From Paracoccus methylarcula (GTDB taxonomy: Bacteria > Pseudomonadota > Alphaproteobacteria > Rhodobacterales > Rhodobacteraceae): a stretch of 64,000 nucleotides of DNA. The stretch is from NCBI RefSeq assembly GCF_003007735.2, contig NZ_PXNQ02000005.1:1-64000 (forward strand), read 5' to 3'. Each line of letters opens with the position of its first letter. The stretch's first letter is position 1. Under the pieces are notes generated by a model. That model ran no database searches. It was not told where the DNA came from and saw nothing but the letters and a program-made list of their open reading frames with translations. Positions 1 to 8,808 of this stretch are shown one piece after another. The position numbers and the translations under genes are program-made.

Positions 1-36
1 GTTGATCAGGTTCGGCTGCGAGTAGCATCCTGCGAT

Positions 37-86
37 GGCCGGGGGCGCTGCCCCCGGACCCCCGGGATACTTGCATGAAGAAGAAA
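37..86 (+). repeat. Intergenic GC-rich hairpin repeat, copy 1
   Basis: A perfect 8-bp stem (39-46 pairs with 50-57, loop GCT) is followed by a C-rich run, GGGATACTTGC and an ATGAAGAAGAAA tail. The same arrangement recurs near 12265, 27800 and, inverted, 57160. The hairpin lies just beyond the stop codon of the minus-strand gamma-glutamyltransferase gene and may act as a terminator or mRNA-end structure. The upstream 36 bases carry nothing recognisable. Confidence 0.7.
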
Positions 87-147
87 TGGGCCGGGGTGGA
101 CTCGATTAAGCGCAAACTGCTCTAAAGGACGGCCCTGCCCCAAGACT

Positions 148-1740
148 TCAGTAACCCGCCGCCATTCCATCCTTGCGACTGTCGGAAGCCCCGATCAGTG
201 CCCCGGTTTCACCATCGATCCGGATGGCCTGCGCTCCGCCGATCGGTCCGGGCGCCCGGACAAGGCGATGGCCGCGACTCTCCAGATCCCGGCGGACATC
301 GTCGGGCAATCCGGGTTCGAACTGCAATTCGCCGTCGAAGGCGAAAGTCCTCGGCTCTTCCATCGCGGCCTGGATGTCCAGGCCCCGATCCAGCACCGCC
401 GACAGGAAACTTGCATGACCCGCCGCCTGGTAATGCCCGCCCATCACCCCGAAAGGCATCGTCACGCGGCCGTTCTCCCGCAGCATGCCCGGAATGATCG
501 TATGCATCGGGCGCTTGCCCGGACCAATGGCATTCGGATGGGACGGATCGAGCCGGAAGGAAGAGCCGCGGCTATGGAACAGCACCCCGGTTTCGGGATC
601 GAGCAGCGTTGACCCGAAAGCGTGGAAGATCGAATTGATAAAGGAAATCGCGTTTCCTTCCGCATCGACCACGCAAAGATAAATCGTATCCTTGTGCTCG
701 GCCTCGGTCCACAGGACCGGCTCGGTCGCGCGCGACGGATCGATGCGCGATCTCAGCCCGTCCACCACCTGATCCGAAAGCAGTTGCTGCGCGATCCCCT
801 CGCAATGCGCGGGATCGGCGATCAACGCATCGCGATGGTGGTAGGCCAGCTTGGTCGCCTCGGCCAGCAGATGGATGCGGTCCGCTTGAGGAACCTGCGC
901 GCCCATCTCGAACCCCTCCAGGATACGCAGGATCAGCAGGGCGGCCAGCCCCTGCCCGTTCGGTCCGCATTCCAGCACCTCGTGGCCTCGGTAAGAGGCG
1001 GAAATCGGCTTTTCCCAACGGGCGATGGACATCGAGTCGTGAAAATCCTGCTCGCGATGCAGCCCGCCCAGTTCCCGCAGGTAGCGGCTCATCTTCGCGG
1101 CCGTCTCGCCCGTATAGAACCCCGCCGCCCCCTTCGCAGCGATCTCGCGCAGACGCGCGGCAAGCAATGGCTGCCGCATGATCGCACCGGCCCGTGGAGC
1201 ATGGCCGCCGGGCAGGAACAATCGCGCGGCGTGGTCGCCCGGTTTCAGGGTGTCGCACGACATGGCCCAGTCACGTGCCACCCGGGCCGTGATCGGGAAC
1301 CCCTCCTCCGCATAGCGGATCGCCGGGGCAAAGAGCCGGTCCAGCGGCAATGTCCCGTATTCGTCATGCAGCAGGCACCATGCCGAGATCGCCCCGGGGA
1401 TGGTGACGGAATGCGGGCTGGTCTGGGCCAGCTCGGTGATCCCTCTTTCGCGCAGCGCATCCGGGGTTGCGGCGGCAGGAGCCACCCCGGATCCGTTCAG
1501 GGCCCGCACCTCGCCACCCGCCGGCGCATATAGCACGAAGCAATCGCCGCCGATCCCGGTCATATGCGAATCCGTAACGCATTGCACCGCGCAGGCGCAT
1601 ATCGCCGCATCGGCCGCATTGCCGCCTTCGGCAAGCACGCCAAGGCCCGCCGAAGTGGCCAGAGGATGCGAGGTCGCGATCATCGCGCGGCTGGCATAGC
1701 CGGGTGGGCGGCGTCCCGAAAGAAAGTCGAAATGCGTCAC
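148..1740 (-). CDS. Gamma-glutamyltransferase family protein (Ntn hydrolase)
   Basis: About 530 residues, a full-length member of the gamma-glutamyltranspeptidase family, which cleaves or transfers gamma-glutamyl groups from glutathione and related peptides after autoprocessing into two subunits. The presumed nucleophile is Thr352, in KDTIYLCVVD followed by AEGNAISF, the usual N-terminus of the small subunit. The N-terminal MIATSHPLATSAGLGVLAEG block and GGNAADAAI are typical. No signal peptide is visible, so a cytoplasmic YwrD-like enzyme is more likely than a periplasmic one. I chose the GTG at 1740 because a GCGAGG ribosome site precedes it; an ATG at 1794 would add 18 basic residues unlike the family. 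The physiological substrate is unknown. It could equally be a gamma-glutamyl-cephalosporin acylase-like enzyme. Confidence 0.85.
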   Translation of the reverse strand: MTHFDFLSGRRPPGYASRAMIATSHPLATSAGLGVLAEGGNAADAAICACAVQCVTDSHMTGIGGDCFVLYAPAGGEVRALNGSGVAPAAATPDALRERGITELAQTSPHSVTIPGAISAWCLLHDEYGTLPLDRLFAPAIRYAEEGFPITARVARDWAMSCDTLKPGDHAARLFLPGGHAPRAGAIMRQPLLAARLREIAAKGAAGFYTGETAAKMSRYLRELGGLHREQDFHDSMSIARWEKPISASYRGHEVLECGPNGQGLAALLILRILEGFEMGAQVPQADRIHLLAEATKLAYHHRDALIADPAHCEGIAQQLLSDQVVDGLRSRIDPSRATEPVLWTEAEHKDTIYLCVVDAEGNAISFINSIFHAFGSTLLDPETGVLFHSRGSSFRLDPSHPNAIGPGKRPMHTIIPGMLRENGRVTMPFGVMGGHYQAAGHASFLSAVLDRGLDIQAAMEEPRTFAFDGELQFEPGLPDDVRRDLESRGHRLVRAPGPIGGAQAIRIDGETGALIGASDSRKDGMAAGY

Positions 1741-1896
1741 AGGATGGCCTCGCTTGGAAATGGTCCGGCTACGTGATCGCATCAGGCGGGGCATGATGCA
1801 ACTCTGTCGCGAAACGGTCTTCCATCTCCGGGGGTCCGATCCGATAGCGGAACCGGGCGGGCAGCGGCGGGAAGACCCGGATCTTCCCGTAGGGCC

Positions 1897-1922
1897 GGTG
1901 CCGGGGGTTTCGCCCCGGCGCC
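1897..1922 (-). terminator. Hairpin after the frc operon
   Basis: A 10-bp nearly perfect inverted repeat (GGTGCCGGGG / CCCCGGCGCC, one G-T wobble, loop of about 5) lies 9 bases beyond the frcA stop codon. A second small inverted repeat (GAAGACCCGGATCTTC, 1871-1886) follows. No T-tract is present, so this is a probable transcript-end structure rather than a textbook intrinsic terminator. Confidence 0.45.
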
Positions 1923-1930
1923 GGAATGAT

Positions 1931-2701
1931 TTACGCGGCGACCCCGTCAGGCACCTGTGCGCCGGTCATATAGGCGACCGCGTCCGACATCGAATGCTGC
2001 TTGGGGTCGATGATGGCGAGCCTGCGGCCCAACCGATGGATATGGATCCGATCCGCGACCTCGAAGACATGCGGCATGTTGTGGCTGATCAGGATGATCG
2101 GGATCCCGCGCGAGCGCACGTCCTGGATCAGTTCCAGCACCTTTCGGCTTTCCTTGACGCCAAGCGCGGCGGTCGGCTCGTCGAGGATGATCACCTTGGA
2201 GCCGAAGGCCGCGGCACGCGCCACTGCCACGCCCTGCCGCTGACCGCCCGAAAGGGACTCGACCGCCTGATTGATGTTCTGGATCGTCATCAGGCCAAGT
2301 TCCGACAGTTTCTCACGGGCGAATTTCTCCATCGCCGGCCGGTCCAACTGATGCAGCCATTTCCCCATGAAGCCGGGTTTGCGCAGCTCTCGCCCCATGA
2401 ACATGTTGTCGGCGATGGAAAGCGCGGGCGACATGGCCAGGGTCTGGTAGACCGTCTCGATCCCGGCATCGCGGGCATCGATGGGAGACGAGAAATTGAC
2501 TTTTTTGCCTTCCAGCCAGACCTCTCCCTCGTCAGGGATGACCGCACCGCACAATGCCTTGACGATGCTTGATTTCCCCGCGCCGTTATCGCCAATCACC
2601 GCCAGGATCTCTCCCGGCATCAGGTCGAAATCGCTGTGGTTGATCGCGGTCACCTTGCCATAACGCTTGACCAGCCCGCGAGCCTTGAGAATGGGTTCCA
2701 T
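1931..2701 (-). CDS. frcA: Fructose-type ABC transporter ATP-binding protein
   Basis: 256 residues with one nucleotide-binding domain: Walker A GDNGAGKS at 37-44, signature LSGGQRQGVAVARA near 147-160, Walker B VIILDEPTAAL and switch SHNMPHVFEVADRIHIHRLG. CUT2 sugar importers such as ribose RbsA usually have two fused domains (about 500 residues). A single-domain ATPase with this sequence is typical of the rhizobial FrcA fructose system. It should energise FrcC at the inner membrane. The ATG at 2701 overlaps the frcC stop codon (TGATG), implying translational coupling. An upstream in-frame extension exists but falls entirely inside frcC and is not credible. Confidence 0.9.
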   Translation of the reverse strand: MEPILKARGLVKRYGKVTAINHSDFDLMPGEILAVIGDNGAGKSSIVKALCGAVIPDEGEVWLEGKKVNFSSPIDARDAGIETVYQTLAMSPALSIADNMFMGRELRKPGFMGKWLHQLDRPAMEKFAREKLSELGLMTIQNINQAVESLSGGQRQGVAVARAAAFGSKVIILDEPTAALGVKESRKVLELIQDVRSRGIPIILISHNMPHVFEVADRIHIHRLGRRLAIIDPKQHSMSDAVAYMTGAQVPDGVAA

Positions 2702-3768
2702 CACGCAGACACCTTTCTGATCCATTGATCCACGGTCACCGCACCGATGATCAGCGCACCGATCAGCAGATAGGTCCATTGCGCATCCGCACCGGCCATG
2801 CGCAGGCCCAGTTCGAACACGCCCACGATCAGCGCACCGAAGAAGGCGCCAAGGATCGAGCCGCGGCCGCCGAATAGCGAGATCCCCCCGATCACGACGG
2901 CGGTGATCGACTGGATATTGCCGAATGTGCCGGTGGTGGCCGATGGCGATACTGAACCGAAGCGCCCGATCATGACCCAGCCAGCCAGCGCGCAGATGAA
3001 GCCGACCAGCATATAGACCGACATCAGCGTCTGGTTGACATTGACGCCCGCGAGCTTGGCGGCCTCGGGATCGTCACCGACGGCATAGACGTGCCTGCCC
3101 CACGCGGTTGATCGCAGGCAGTAGGCCAGGACCGCGACCAGGATCACCATCAGCACCACCCCCAGGTTCAGCTTGGCGCCGCCCAGTTCGAAGGTGCGGC
3201 CGAGGAAATGCAGGAATGGCGCGTCGGTCGCGATATCCTGTGAACGGATCGTCTCGTTGGCGGAATACAGGTAATTGGCCGCCAGGACGATCTGCCACAT
3301 GCCCAATGTCACGATGAAGGGCGGCAGCTTGACGCGGCTGACCAGCCAGCCGCTGATGGCGCCGATTCCCGTGCCGATGGCCAGGCCGCAGATCACCGCG
3401 GCCGGGGCGGGGATACCGTATCGGAAGGTGAACTGCCCCATGATGACCGAGATGAACACCGCGATGGCGCCGACCGAAAGATCGATCCCGGCGGTCAGGA
3501 TCACCAGCGTTTGGGCAGCCGCCAGCACACCGACGATCTGCACCTGCTGCAGGATCAGTGTCAGCGCATAGGCCGAGAAGAAATTGCTGCCCACGACGAT
3601 CCCGAAGATGACGATCGAGGACAGAAGCACGATCAGCGGCACCAGTGACGGCGTCGCATGCAGGGCATGATGGAAATGGCCGAGCAGGCCCTTGCCCTGT
3701 TCTTCGAAGCTGGCGACCTCGGTCGAAGCCGATTGCACGGCAGCCTCGTAATTCTCGTTATCCGACAT
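2701..3768 (-). CDS. frcC: Fructose-type ABC transporter permease
   Basis: 355 residues, a BPD_transp_2 (CUT2, RbsC-like) permease with about ten hydrophobic segments after a soluble N-terminus of about 50 residues. The family pattern TLVILTAGIDLSVGAI is present, as are GGISLFGGRGSILGAFFGALI and the AKLAGVNV loop. It would form the membrane channel for sugar delivered by FrcB. The start ATG at 3768 has a strong GGGAGGA site. The gene follows frcB after 113 bases that contain two hairpins and overlaps frcA by a few bases. Assignment to fructose rests on the partner proteins; ribose or another monosaccharide cannot be excluded. Confidence 0.9.
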   Translation of the reverse strand: MSDNENYEAAVQSASTEVASFEEQGKGLLGHFHHALHATPSLVPLIVLLSSIVIFGIVVGSNFFSAYALTLILQQVQIVGVLAAAQTLVILTAGIDLSVGAIAVFISVIMGQFTFRYGIPAPAAVICGLAIGTGIGAISGWLVSRVKLPPFIVTLGMWQIVLAANYLYSANETIRSQDIATDAPFLHFLGRTFELGGAKLNLGVVLMVILVAVLAYCLRSTAWGRHVYAVGDDPEAAKLAGVNVNQTLMSVYMLVGFICALAGWVMIGRFGSVSPSATTGTFGNIQSITAVVIGGISLFGGRGSILGAFFGALIVGVFELGLRMAGADAQWTYLLIGALIIGAVTVDQWIRKVSA

Positions 3769-3785
3769 GCGTTCCTCCCTTCTGT

Positions 3786-3843
3786 CCGCGGCCTGCGCCG
3801 CGGCGGAACGGTTGCGTAAAGGGGGCAAGCGGAGGCCTGCCTC
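3786..3843 (-). promoter_or_regulatory. Intercistronic hairpins between frcB and frcC
   Basis: Two tandem perfect inverted repeats lie in the 113-base gap: CCGCGGC (3786-3792) with GCCGCGG (3797-3803), and GGAGGC (3830-3835) with GCCTCC (3838-3843). Such structures between the binding-protein and permease genes commonly protect or attenuate mRNA so that the binding protein is made in excess. That role is inferred here. Confidence 0.45.
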
Positions 3844-3881
3844 CAATACCCATGGCGTTTGGATTTATCGGGCTCGCGGCA

Positions 3882-4910
3882 TCAGCCCCAGCAAAGGTCC
3901 TTGCCCTCGGCGACAGAGATCGACTCGATCCCCTCGGCGGGCGCGTCGGTCACCAGCTCGACCCCGGTATCGAAGAAATTCTTGCCTTCCGTCGCCTCAG
4001 GCTTGGTGCCGTCCTCGACGAAAGCGGCAATCGCCTCGATGCCCTTGGAGGCCATCAGCAGCGGGTATTGCTGCGAGGTCGCTCCGATCACGCCGGCCTC
4101 GACATTTTCCACGCCGGGGCAGCCCCCGTCCACCGACACGATAGTCACCTCACCTTCGCGCCCGACAGCCTTGAGCGCCTCATAGGCACCGGCCGCTGCC
4201 GGCTCGTTGACGGTATAGACCATGTCGATGAAAGGCTCCTGCACGAGCAGGTTCTCCATCGCCTTGCGGCCCCCCTCTTCGTTGCCCTGCGTCACGTCAT
4301 TGCCGACGATGCGCGGATCCTCCTCGTCGCCCCATTTGTCCGGATCGCCGACATCGATGCCAAAGCCGGTCAGGAAGCCCTGATTACGCAGCACACCGAC
4401 GCTTGGCTGGGCGATGTCGATGTTGAGCAGCGCGATCTTGGCATCGGCAGCCGCATCCCCCATCGTCGCCTTCGCCCATTGCCCGATCAGTTCACCGGCC
4501 AGGAAATTGTCGGTCGCAAAGGTCATGTCGGCCGCATCGATCGGATCGAGCGGTGTATCCAGGGCGATGACCAGGATACCGGCATCGCGCGCCTGCTGGA
4601 CGGAATCGACGATGGCCGAGCTGTTGGACGGCGTGATCAGGATCCCCTTGGCGCCACCGGCAATGCAGGTCTCGATCGCGGCGACCTGCGTTTCATTGTC
4701 GCCATCGAGCTTGCCGGCGAAGGTATCGAGTTCGAGACCGAGCTCCTCGGCCTTGGCGCTGGCGCCCTCGCGCATCTTGACGAAAAACGGATTGGTATCC
4801 GTCTTGGTGATCAGACAGGCCTTCGCAGGCTCCTGCGCATGGGCGAGGCCCGCGCCCGCCGCAAGCATGGATGCCGCCAGAGACAGGCGAATAACGGTTG
4901 ATTTATGCAT
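3882..4910 (-). CDS. frcB: Fructose-binding periplasmic protein
   Basis: 342 residues with an N-terminal signal peptide (residues 1-25, cleavage after AHA). The mature part is a Peripla_BP_4 sugar-binding protein. Blocks [55 protein letters not shown] and [20 protein letters not shown] agree with what I remember of Sinorhizobium FrcB, so fructose is the most likely ligand (ribose and mannose are also reported for that family). The ATG at 4910 follows GGAGGAGAT. First gene of the frcBCA operon, divergent from a ROK regulator with which it shares a palindromic control region. Confidence 0.92.
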   Translation of the reverse strand: MHKSTVIRLSLAASMLAAGAGLAHAQEPAKACLITKTDTNPFFVKMREGASAKAEELGLELDTFAGKLDGDNETQVAAIETCIAGGAKGILITPSNSSAIVDSVQQARDAGILVIALDTPLDPIDAADMTFATDNFLAGELIGQWAKATMGDAAADAKIALLNIDIAQPSVGVLRNQGFLTGFGIDVGDPDKWGDEEDPRIVGNDVTQGNEEGGRKAMENLLVQEPFIDMVYTVNEPAAAGAYEALKAVGREGEVTIVSVDGGCPGVENVEAGVIGATSQQYPLLMASKGIEAIAAFVEDGTKPEATEGKNFFDTGVELVTDAPAEGIESISVAEGKDLCWG

Positions 4911-4957
4911 GACGTGATCTCCTCCACCACAAGCGGGCTGGCTGCCCGATCTGTCAG

Positions 4958-4987
4958 GAATAAGCACTACAGGGCATGGCTTGTCAA
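4958..4987 (-). promoter_or_regulatory. Predicted frcBCA promoter
   Basis: On the minus strand TTGACA (4987-4982) is followed after 18 bases by TTATTC (4963-4958), about 48 bases before the frcB start codon. The -35 element lies inside one arm of the 35-bp palindrome at 4981-5015, so a repressor bound there would block this promoter. Confidence 0.55.
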
Positions 4988-5015
4988 TAACTCAATTACG
5001 TTTATTAATAGACAA
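4981..5015. promoter_or_regulatory. Candidate ROK-repressor operator
   Basis: A 35-bp imperfect palindrome with outer arms TTGTC and GACAA and A/T-rich inner arms (AATAA, TTATTAATA). It stands out from its GC-rich surroundings and lies between frcB and the ROK gene. ROK repressors typically bind long A/T-rich palindromes of this type. The binding itself is inferred. Confidence 0.55.
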
Positions 5016-5030
5016 AAGGGAGGCTCAAAC

Positions 5031-6149
5031 ATGCCAGATGATCGCGACCGTCTCGACGAGCTCAGCCGGAACGAGCGCTTGATCCTCGCGCTTGTCCGAC
5101 GACATGGCCCGATGCCCCGCGCGTCATTGGCGCATGCAACGGGCGTCTCGGCGCAGGCCATGACAAACCTCACCAGGAAGCTGATAAAAAATGGTTTACT
5201 GGCAGAACAGGACGTTGTCAGGGGAAAGGTGGGGCAACCATCCACACCGCTTTCCCTCGCCCCCGACGGTGCCTTGTTCCTCGGCCTGAAGCTGGGGCGG
5301 AAACTTGTCGAGCTTGCCTTGGTGGACTTTGCCGGACAGATAAAATTCCACCGTCAGGAGGTATTATCGAATCTGACGCCAGATCGGGTCCTGAACTTTG
5401 CCCATCACGGAATCGCCACGTTCCAGTCCTCCTTGTCGCCCGAGATGCAGAAGCGAATCGCGGGATTGGGGATCGCCACCCCCTTCCGGCTCTGGGATTG
5501 GGGTAAGGAAATGGCCGATTGGCGCGGGTTCGATCTTCGCGATGAGCTGGGGCGCGATCTGCCTTTCCCGATCTTCCTGGAAAATGACGCCACGACAGCC
5601 TGCGGGGCAGAGCTGATTTTCGGGCGGCGCGACCTTCCCGCCGATTTCCTGCATATCTACATGGCGCATTTTCCCGGCGGCGGAATCGTTCTGGACGGCA
5701 ACCTGCGGTTCGGGCCAAGGCGGAACGCGGCGGCTCTGGGCTCGACCCTGCTGCCCGGCGGCGAACAACTGCTGGACCGGGCCTCCGTCGCGAGGCTGGA
5801 GCACCGGCTCGGCAGGTCGCTACCGCCGGACGACTCGGGATGGAACCCGCCCGAAGCGATCGAATCCGAATGGGCAAGGGAGGCGGGGCAGGCACTGGCC
5901 TTCACCGCACTGACCGCAGTCTCGATCGTGGATTTGCCCCTGGTGGTCATCGACGGCGCGATCCCGCCCGCAACCCGGACCCGCCTGGTCGAAGCCACGC
6001 GCGAGGCATTGGCCACGCTTCCCGCCGAGGGAATTGACCGCCCGCAAGTCATCGAGGGCAGCATGGGACGAACGGCCCGCGTCCTTGGTGCGGCGGCACT
6101 CCCCCTTTCACATTTCTTCCAGCCGAACGGGATCTCTTACAAGGGCTGA
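5031..6149 (+). CDS. ROK family transcriptional regulator of the fructose operon
   Basis: 372 residues. A winged HTH (about residues 10-70: RNERLILALVRRHGPMPRASLAHATGVSAQAMTNL) precedes a ROK sugar-kinase-like domain (GLGIATPFRLWDW, FLENDATTACGAE, HFPGGGIVLDG). The ROK zinc-binding cysteine cluster is absent, which is frequent in regulatory ROK proteins and means no kinase activity should be assumed. The ATG at 5031 follows GGGAGG. An upstream in-frame extension would run through the operator region and is rejected. Divergent position next to frcB points to a sugar-responsive repressor of frcBCA, equivalent to FrcR. Confidence 0.85.
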   Translation: MPDDRDRLDELSRNERLILALVRRHGPMPRASLAHATGVSAQAMTNLTRKLIKNGLLAEQDVVRGKVGQPSTPLSLAPDGALFLGLKLGRKLVELALVDFAGQIKFHRQEVLSNLTPDRVLNFAHHGIATFQSSLSPEMQKRIAGLGIATPFRLWDWGKEMADWRGFDLRDELGRDLPFPIFLENDATTACGAELIFGRRDLPADFLHIYMAHFPGGGIVLDGNLRFGPRRNAAALGSTLLPGGEQLLDRASVARLEHRLGRSLPPDDSGWNPPEAIESEWAREAGQALAFTALTAVSIVDLPLVVIDGAIPPATRTRLVEATREALATLPAEGIDRPQVIEGSMGRTARVLGAAALPLSHFFQPNGISYKG

Positions 6150-6212
6150 TTGCCGCCCTTCCCGCCCTGCATGTTGGCGGCCGTTCCGGGGCGGGGCGTC
6201 ATCGGCATCTTA

Positions 6213-7001
6213 TCACATGGTCGGAATCGTCTGGCATTCCGAAAGCGGCGCGTTCAGGAATTTCCGCACCGTCGGCGGCAAGTGACGCGAGTCGGCCTGC
6301 AGGATGCCGCAGTTTCGCAACAGGATTCGGTAATCGACATCTCGTCCCAGGTATCGCCAGATCATCCGCGAACTATAGGGGAGGTTTTCCTTGCGCCATG
6401 AAACGCCGATCGTGATGCCTTTCAGATAGACACGCTGATGCTCGCCAAATGGTGTCAGAATGGTTTCCGCGATCATCGATTGCGGGCCTGTCGTCCGTTC
6501 CACCACGAATATCCGCTGCCGCCAGAATGCGGCCAGGCCGACATACCTGGAAAACTGGCGGATTTCGTTTTCGGGATCATTGATGCGCTCGATGGATTTC
6601 ACATGCACGGAACCGTCACGCTCATAGAGGCGCGCGCAGGAGCAGACGACGTGATCGGGCCAGGACATCGACCGGTGATAGGTCTGATAGAATCCCAGGT
6701 GGCGCCGCAAGCCGTCGATATCACCCGGGAATCCATCATTCAGCACCCTGTCTCCCGACAAGTTACCGCCCGGCTGGTTGAAACGATCACGGAATATCTC
6801 GGGCCTGAGTCGAAAGCTTTTCGCCTCCATGCCGAAATAACCCGCGATACGGGCGAGATTATAGGCTGAAGGCAGGGTCTCGCCACTGATATAGCGATTG
6901 AACTGCTGCCGGTTGACGCCGATCTCCCGGCATATCTGCGACACCGATGGCCGCGTGCTGCAGGCGAATCTGAGGTTTTCGACGAATGCCGGATCTTTCA
7001 T
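6213..7001 (-). CDS. HTH (XRE-type) transcriptional regulator with unknown sensor domain
   Basis: 262 residues. The N-terminus (residues 18-58) is a helix-turn-helix: SVSQICREIGVNRQQFNRYI then SGETLPSAYNLARIAGYFGM. The rest, about 180 residues including SFRLRPEIFRDRF, HVVCSCARLYERDGSVHV and VVERTTGPQSMIAETILTPF, resembles no domain I can name. It is transcribed divergently from the peptide-transporter operon, so control of that operon is plausible. No strong ribosome site precedes the ATG at 7001. A palindrome TATCATGATA lies 18 bases upstream. Confidence 0.7.
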   Translation of the reverse strand: MKDPAFVENLRFACSTRPSVSQICREIGVNRQQFNRYISGETLPSAYNLARIAGYFGMEAKSFRLRPEIFRDRFNQPGGNLSGDRVLNDGFPGDIDGLRRHLGFYQTYHRSMSWPDHVVCSCARLYERDGSVHVKSIERINDPENEIRQFSRYVGLAAFWRQRIFVVERTTGPQSMIAETILTPFGEHQRVYLKGITIGVSWRKENLPYSSRMIWRYLGRDVDYRILLRNCGILQADSRHLPPTVRKFLNAPLSECQTIPTM

Positions 7002-7018
7002 GGGTCGGGCCTGATGGT

Positions 7019-7028
7019 TATCATGATA
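7019..7028. promoter_or_regulatory. Palindrome in the divergent control region
   Basis: TATCATGATA is a perfect 10-bp palindrome just upstream of the HTH regulator gene, in the 211-bp divergent region shared with the peptide-binding protein gene. It could be the regulator's own operator. Evidence is position and symmetry only. Confidence 0.3.
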
Positions 7029-7212
7029 GCGTAAACAAGCTTAAATCAGCGTCAAGTCGCGAAGTTGACCAGGGGTCGATCAAGCCGCTACGGCGATGGA
7101 AAACCCGCAAAAGCGGCTCTCGGCGGAAATCCAGCCCGCGAGCACCACGAAACACCGTCCGCCCCGACCGTGGGGATAGCCGGCAGAACAGAACAAAAAA
7201 GGGGAGAAAAAC

Positions 7213-8799
7213 ATGACGCTCATCAGACGGCCTTTCGCGGGCCTTGCGAACCAGGGCTACAACCGCCGCCAGGTCCTGGGACAGGCGGCAGCCTTTGGTC
7301 TTGCAGCGGGTTCCGCCGCGACGATGTTTTCTCCATCCGCCCGGGCACAGGAACCCAAGCACGGCGGGCATCTCAAGCTCGGGCTTCGGGGTGGTGCGAC
7401 CACGGACGCGCTGGATCCGGCCACCTATAGCGGGTCGGTCCTGTTCGTCGTCGGGCATTGCTGGGGCGATACGCTGGTCGAATCGCATCCCGAAACCGGC
7501 GAGCCCCTGCCCGCGATTGCCGAGTCATGGGAAACCTCTGCCGATGCGTCTGAATGGACATTCAGGATCCGCAAGGATGTCAGGTTCCACGATGGCATGG
7601 CATTGACGGTCGCAGACGCGGTCGCGACATTGAAACGCCATTCCGACGAGGCCTCCCAATCCGGTGCGCTCGGGCTTCTGGGTTCGCTCGACCGGATCGA
7701 GGAAAAGGGCGGCGACCTGGTCATCACCCTGAAAGAGGGCAATGCCGACCTGCCGCTGATCCTGACCGATTACCACCTGATCATCCAGCCGAATGGCGGC
7801 ATGGACGATCCCAACGCGGCCATCGGCACCGGACCCTACAAGCTCCTGAGCCACGAGCCCGGCGTGCGTGCGACATTCGAGAAGAACCAGGACGACTGGC
7901 GCTCGGATCGCGGCTATGTCGACAATGTCGAGATCATCGTCATGAACGACAACACGGCGCGGATCGCCGCGCTGTCCTCGGGGCAGGTTCATTTCATCAA
8001 TTTCGTCGAACCCAAGACCGTCGGGCTTCTGGAGCGCGCACCCAATGTCCAGATCCTGCAAACGCCCGGCAAGGGCTTTTACAGTTTCCTGATGCATTGC
8101 GACACGGCGCCTTTCGACAATAACGACCTGCGCATGGCGCTGAAGCTCGCCATCGACCGCGAGGCCATCCTGGAACGCGTCGTCGGCGGCTATGGCATGC
8201 TTGGCAACGATTATCCGGTCAATGAAAGCTACGCGCTGGCCCCGACCGGCATCGAGCAACGCGCCTACGACCCCGAGCAGGCGGCGTTCCATTACAAGAA
8301 ATCCGGTCATGAGGGGAAAATCCTGCTGCGCACCTCGGATGCCGCATTTCCGGGCGCCGTCGATGCGGCGACCCTGTTCCAGGAAAGCGCCAAGAAGGCC
8401 GGCATCGAGATTGACGTCAAGCGCGAGCCGGAGGATGGCTACTGGTCGAATGTGTGGAATGTCCAGCCTTTCTGTGCCTCTTACTGGGGCGGGCGTCCGA
8501 CGCAGGACCTGCGTTATTCGACCTCGTATCTGTCCACGGCGGAATGGAACGACACCCGGTTCAAGCGCGAGGATTTCGACAAGCTGCTGCTGCAGGCGCG
8601 CTCCGAGCTCGACAATGACAAGCGGGCGGCTTTGTATCGCGAGATGGCAGTGATGGTACGCGACGAGGGCGGCACGATCCTGCCCGTGTTCAACGATTAC
8701 CTGAACGCGGCGACCAAGGATGTGAAAGGCTATGTGCATGATATCGGGAACGATATCTCGAACGGCTATGTCGCCAGCCGCGTCTGGCTGGAAGGCTGA
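7213..8799 (+). CDS. Peptide ABC transporter substrate-binding protein (SBP family 5)
   Basis: 528 residues. The export signal has a twin-arginine pair (NRRQVLG, residues 17-23), a hydrophobic stretch and probable cleavage after SARA (residue 45), so export by Tat is likely. The mature protein is a DppA/OppA-like binding protein: LAESW-type ESWETSADASEWTFRIRKDV, FHDG, GTGPYKL and LRMALKLAIDREAI. It would deliver di- or oligopeptides to the permeases encoded just downstream. The ATG at 7213 follows GGGGAGAAAA. First gene of a four-gene transporter operon with short or overlapping spacing. The substrate is not identifiable from sequence; the neighbouring peptidases suggest unusual (D-, beta- or isoaspartyl) peptides. 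Confidence 0.9.
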   Translation: MTLIRRPFAGLANQGYNRRQVLGQAAAFGLAAGSAATMFSPSARAQEPKHGGHLKLGLRGGATTDALDPATYSGSVLFVVGHCWGDTLVESHPETGEPLPAIAESWETSADASEWTFRIRKDVRFHDGMALTVADAVATLKRHSDEASQSGALGLLGSLDRIEEKGGDLVITLKEGNADLPLILTDYHLIIQPNGGMDDPNAAIGTGPYKLLSHEPGVRATFEKNQDDWRSDRGYVDNVEIIVMNDNTARIAALSSGQVHFINFVEPKTVGLLERAPNVQILQTPGKGFYSFLMHCDTAPFDNNDLRMALKLAIDREAILERVVGGYGMLGNDYPVNESYALAPTGIEQRAYDPEQAAFHYKKSGHEGKILLRTSDAAFPGAVDAATLFQESAKKAGIEIDVKREPEDGYWSNVWNVQPFCASYWGGRPTQDLRYSTSYLSTAEWNDTRFKREDFDKLLLQARSELDNDKRAALYREMAVMVRDEGGTILPVFNDYLNAATKDVKGYVHDIGNDISNGYVASRVWLEG

Positions 8800-8808
8800 T
8801 CGCATCGC

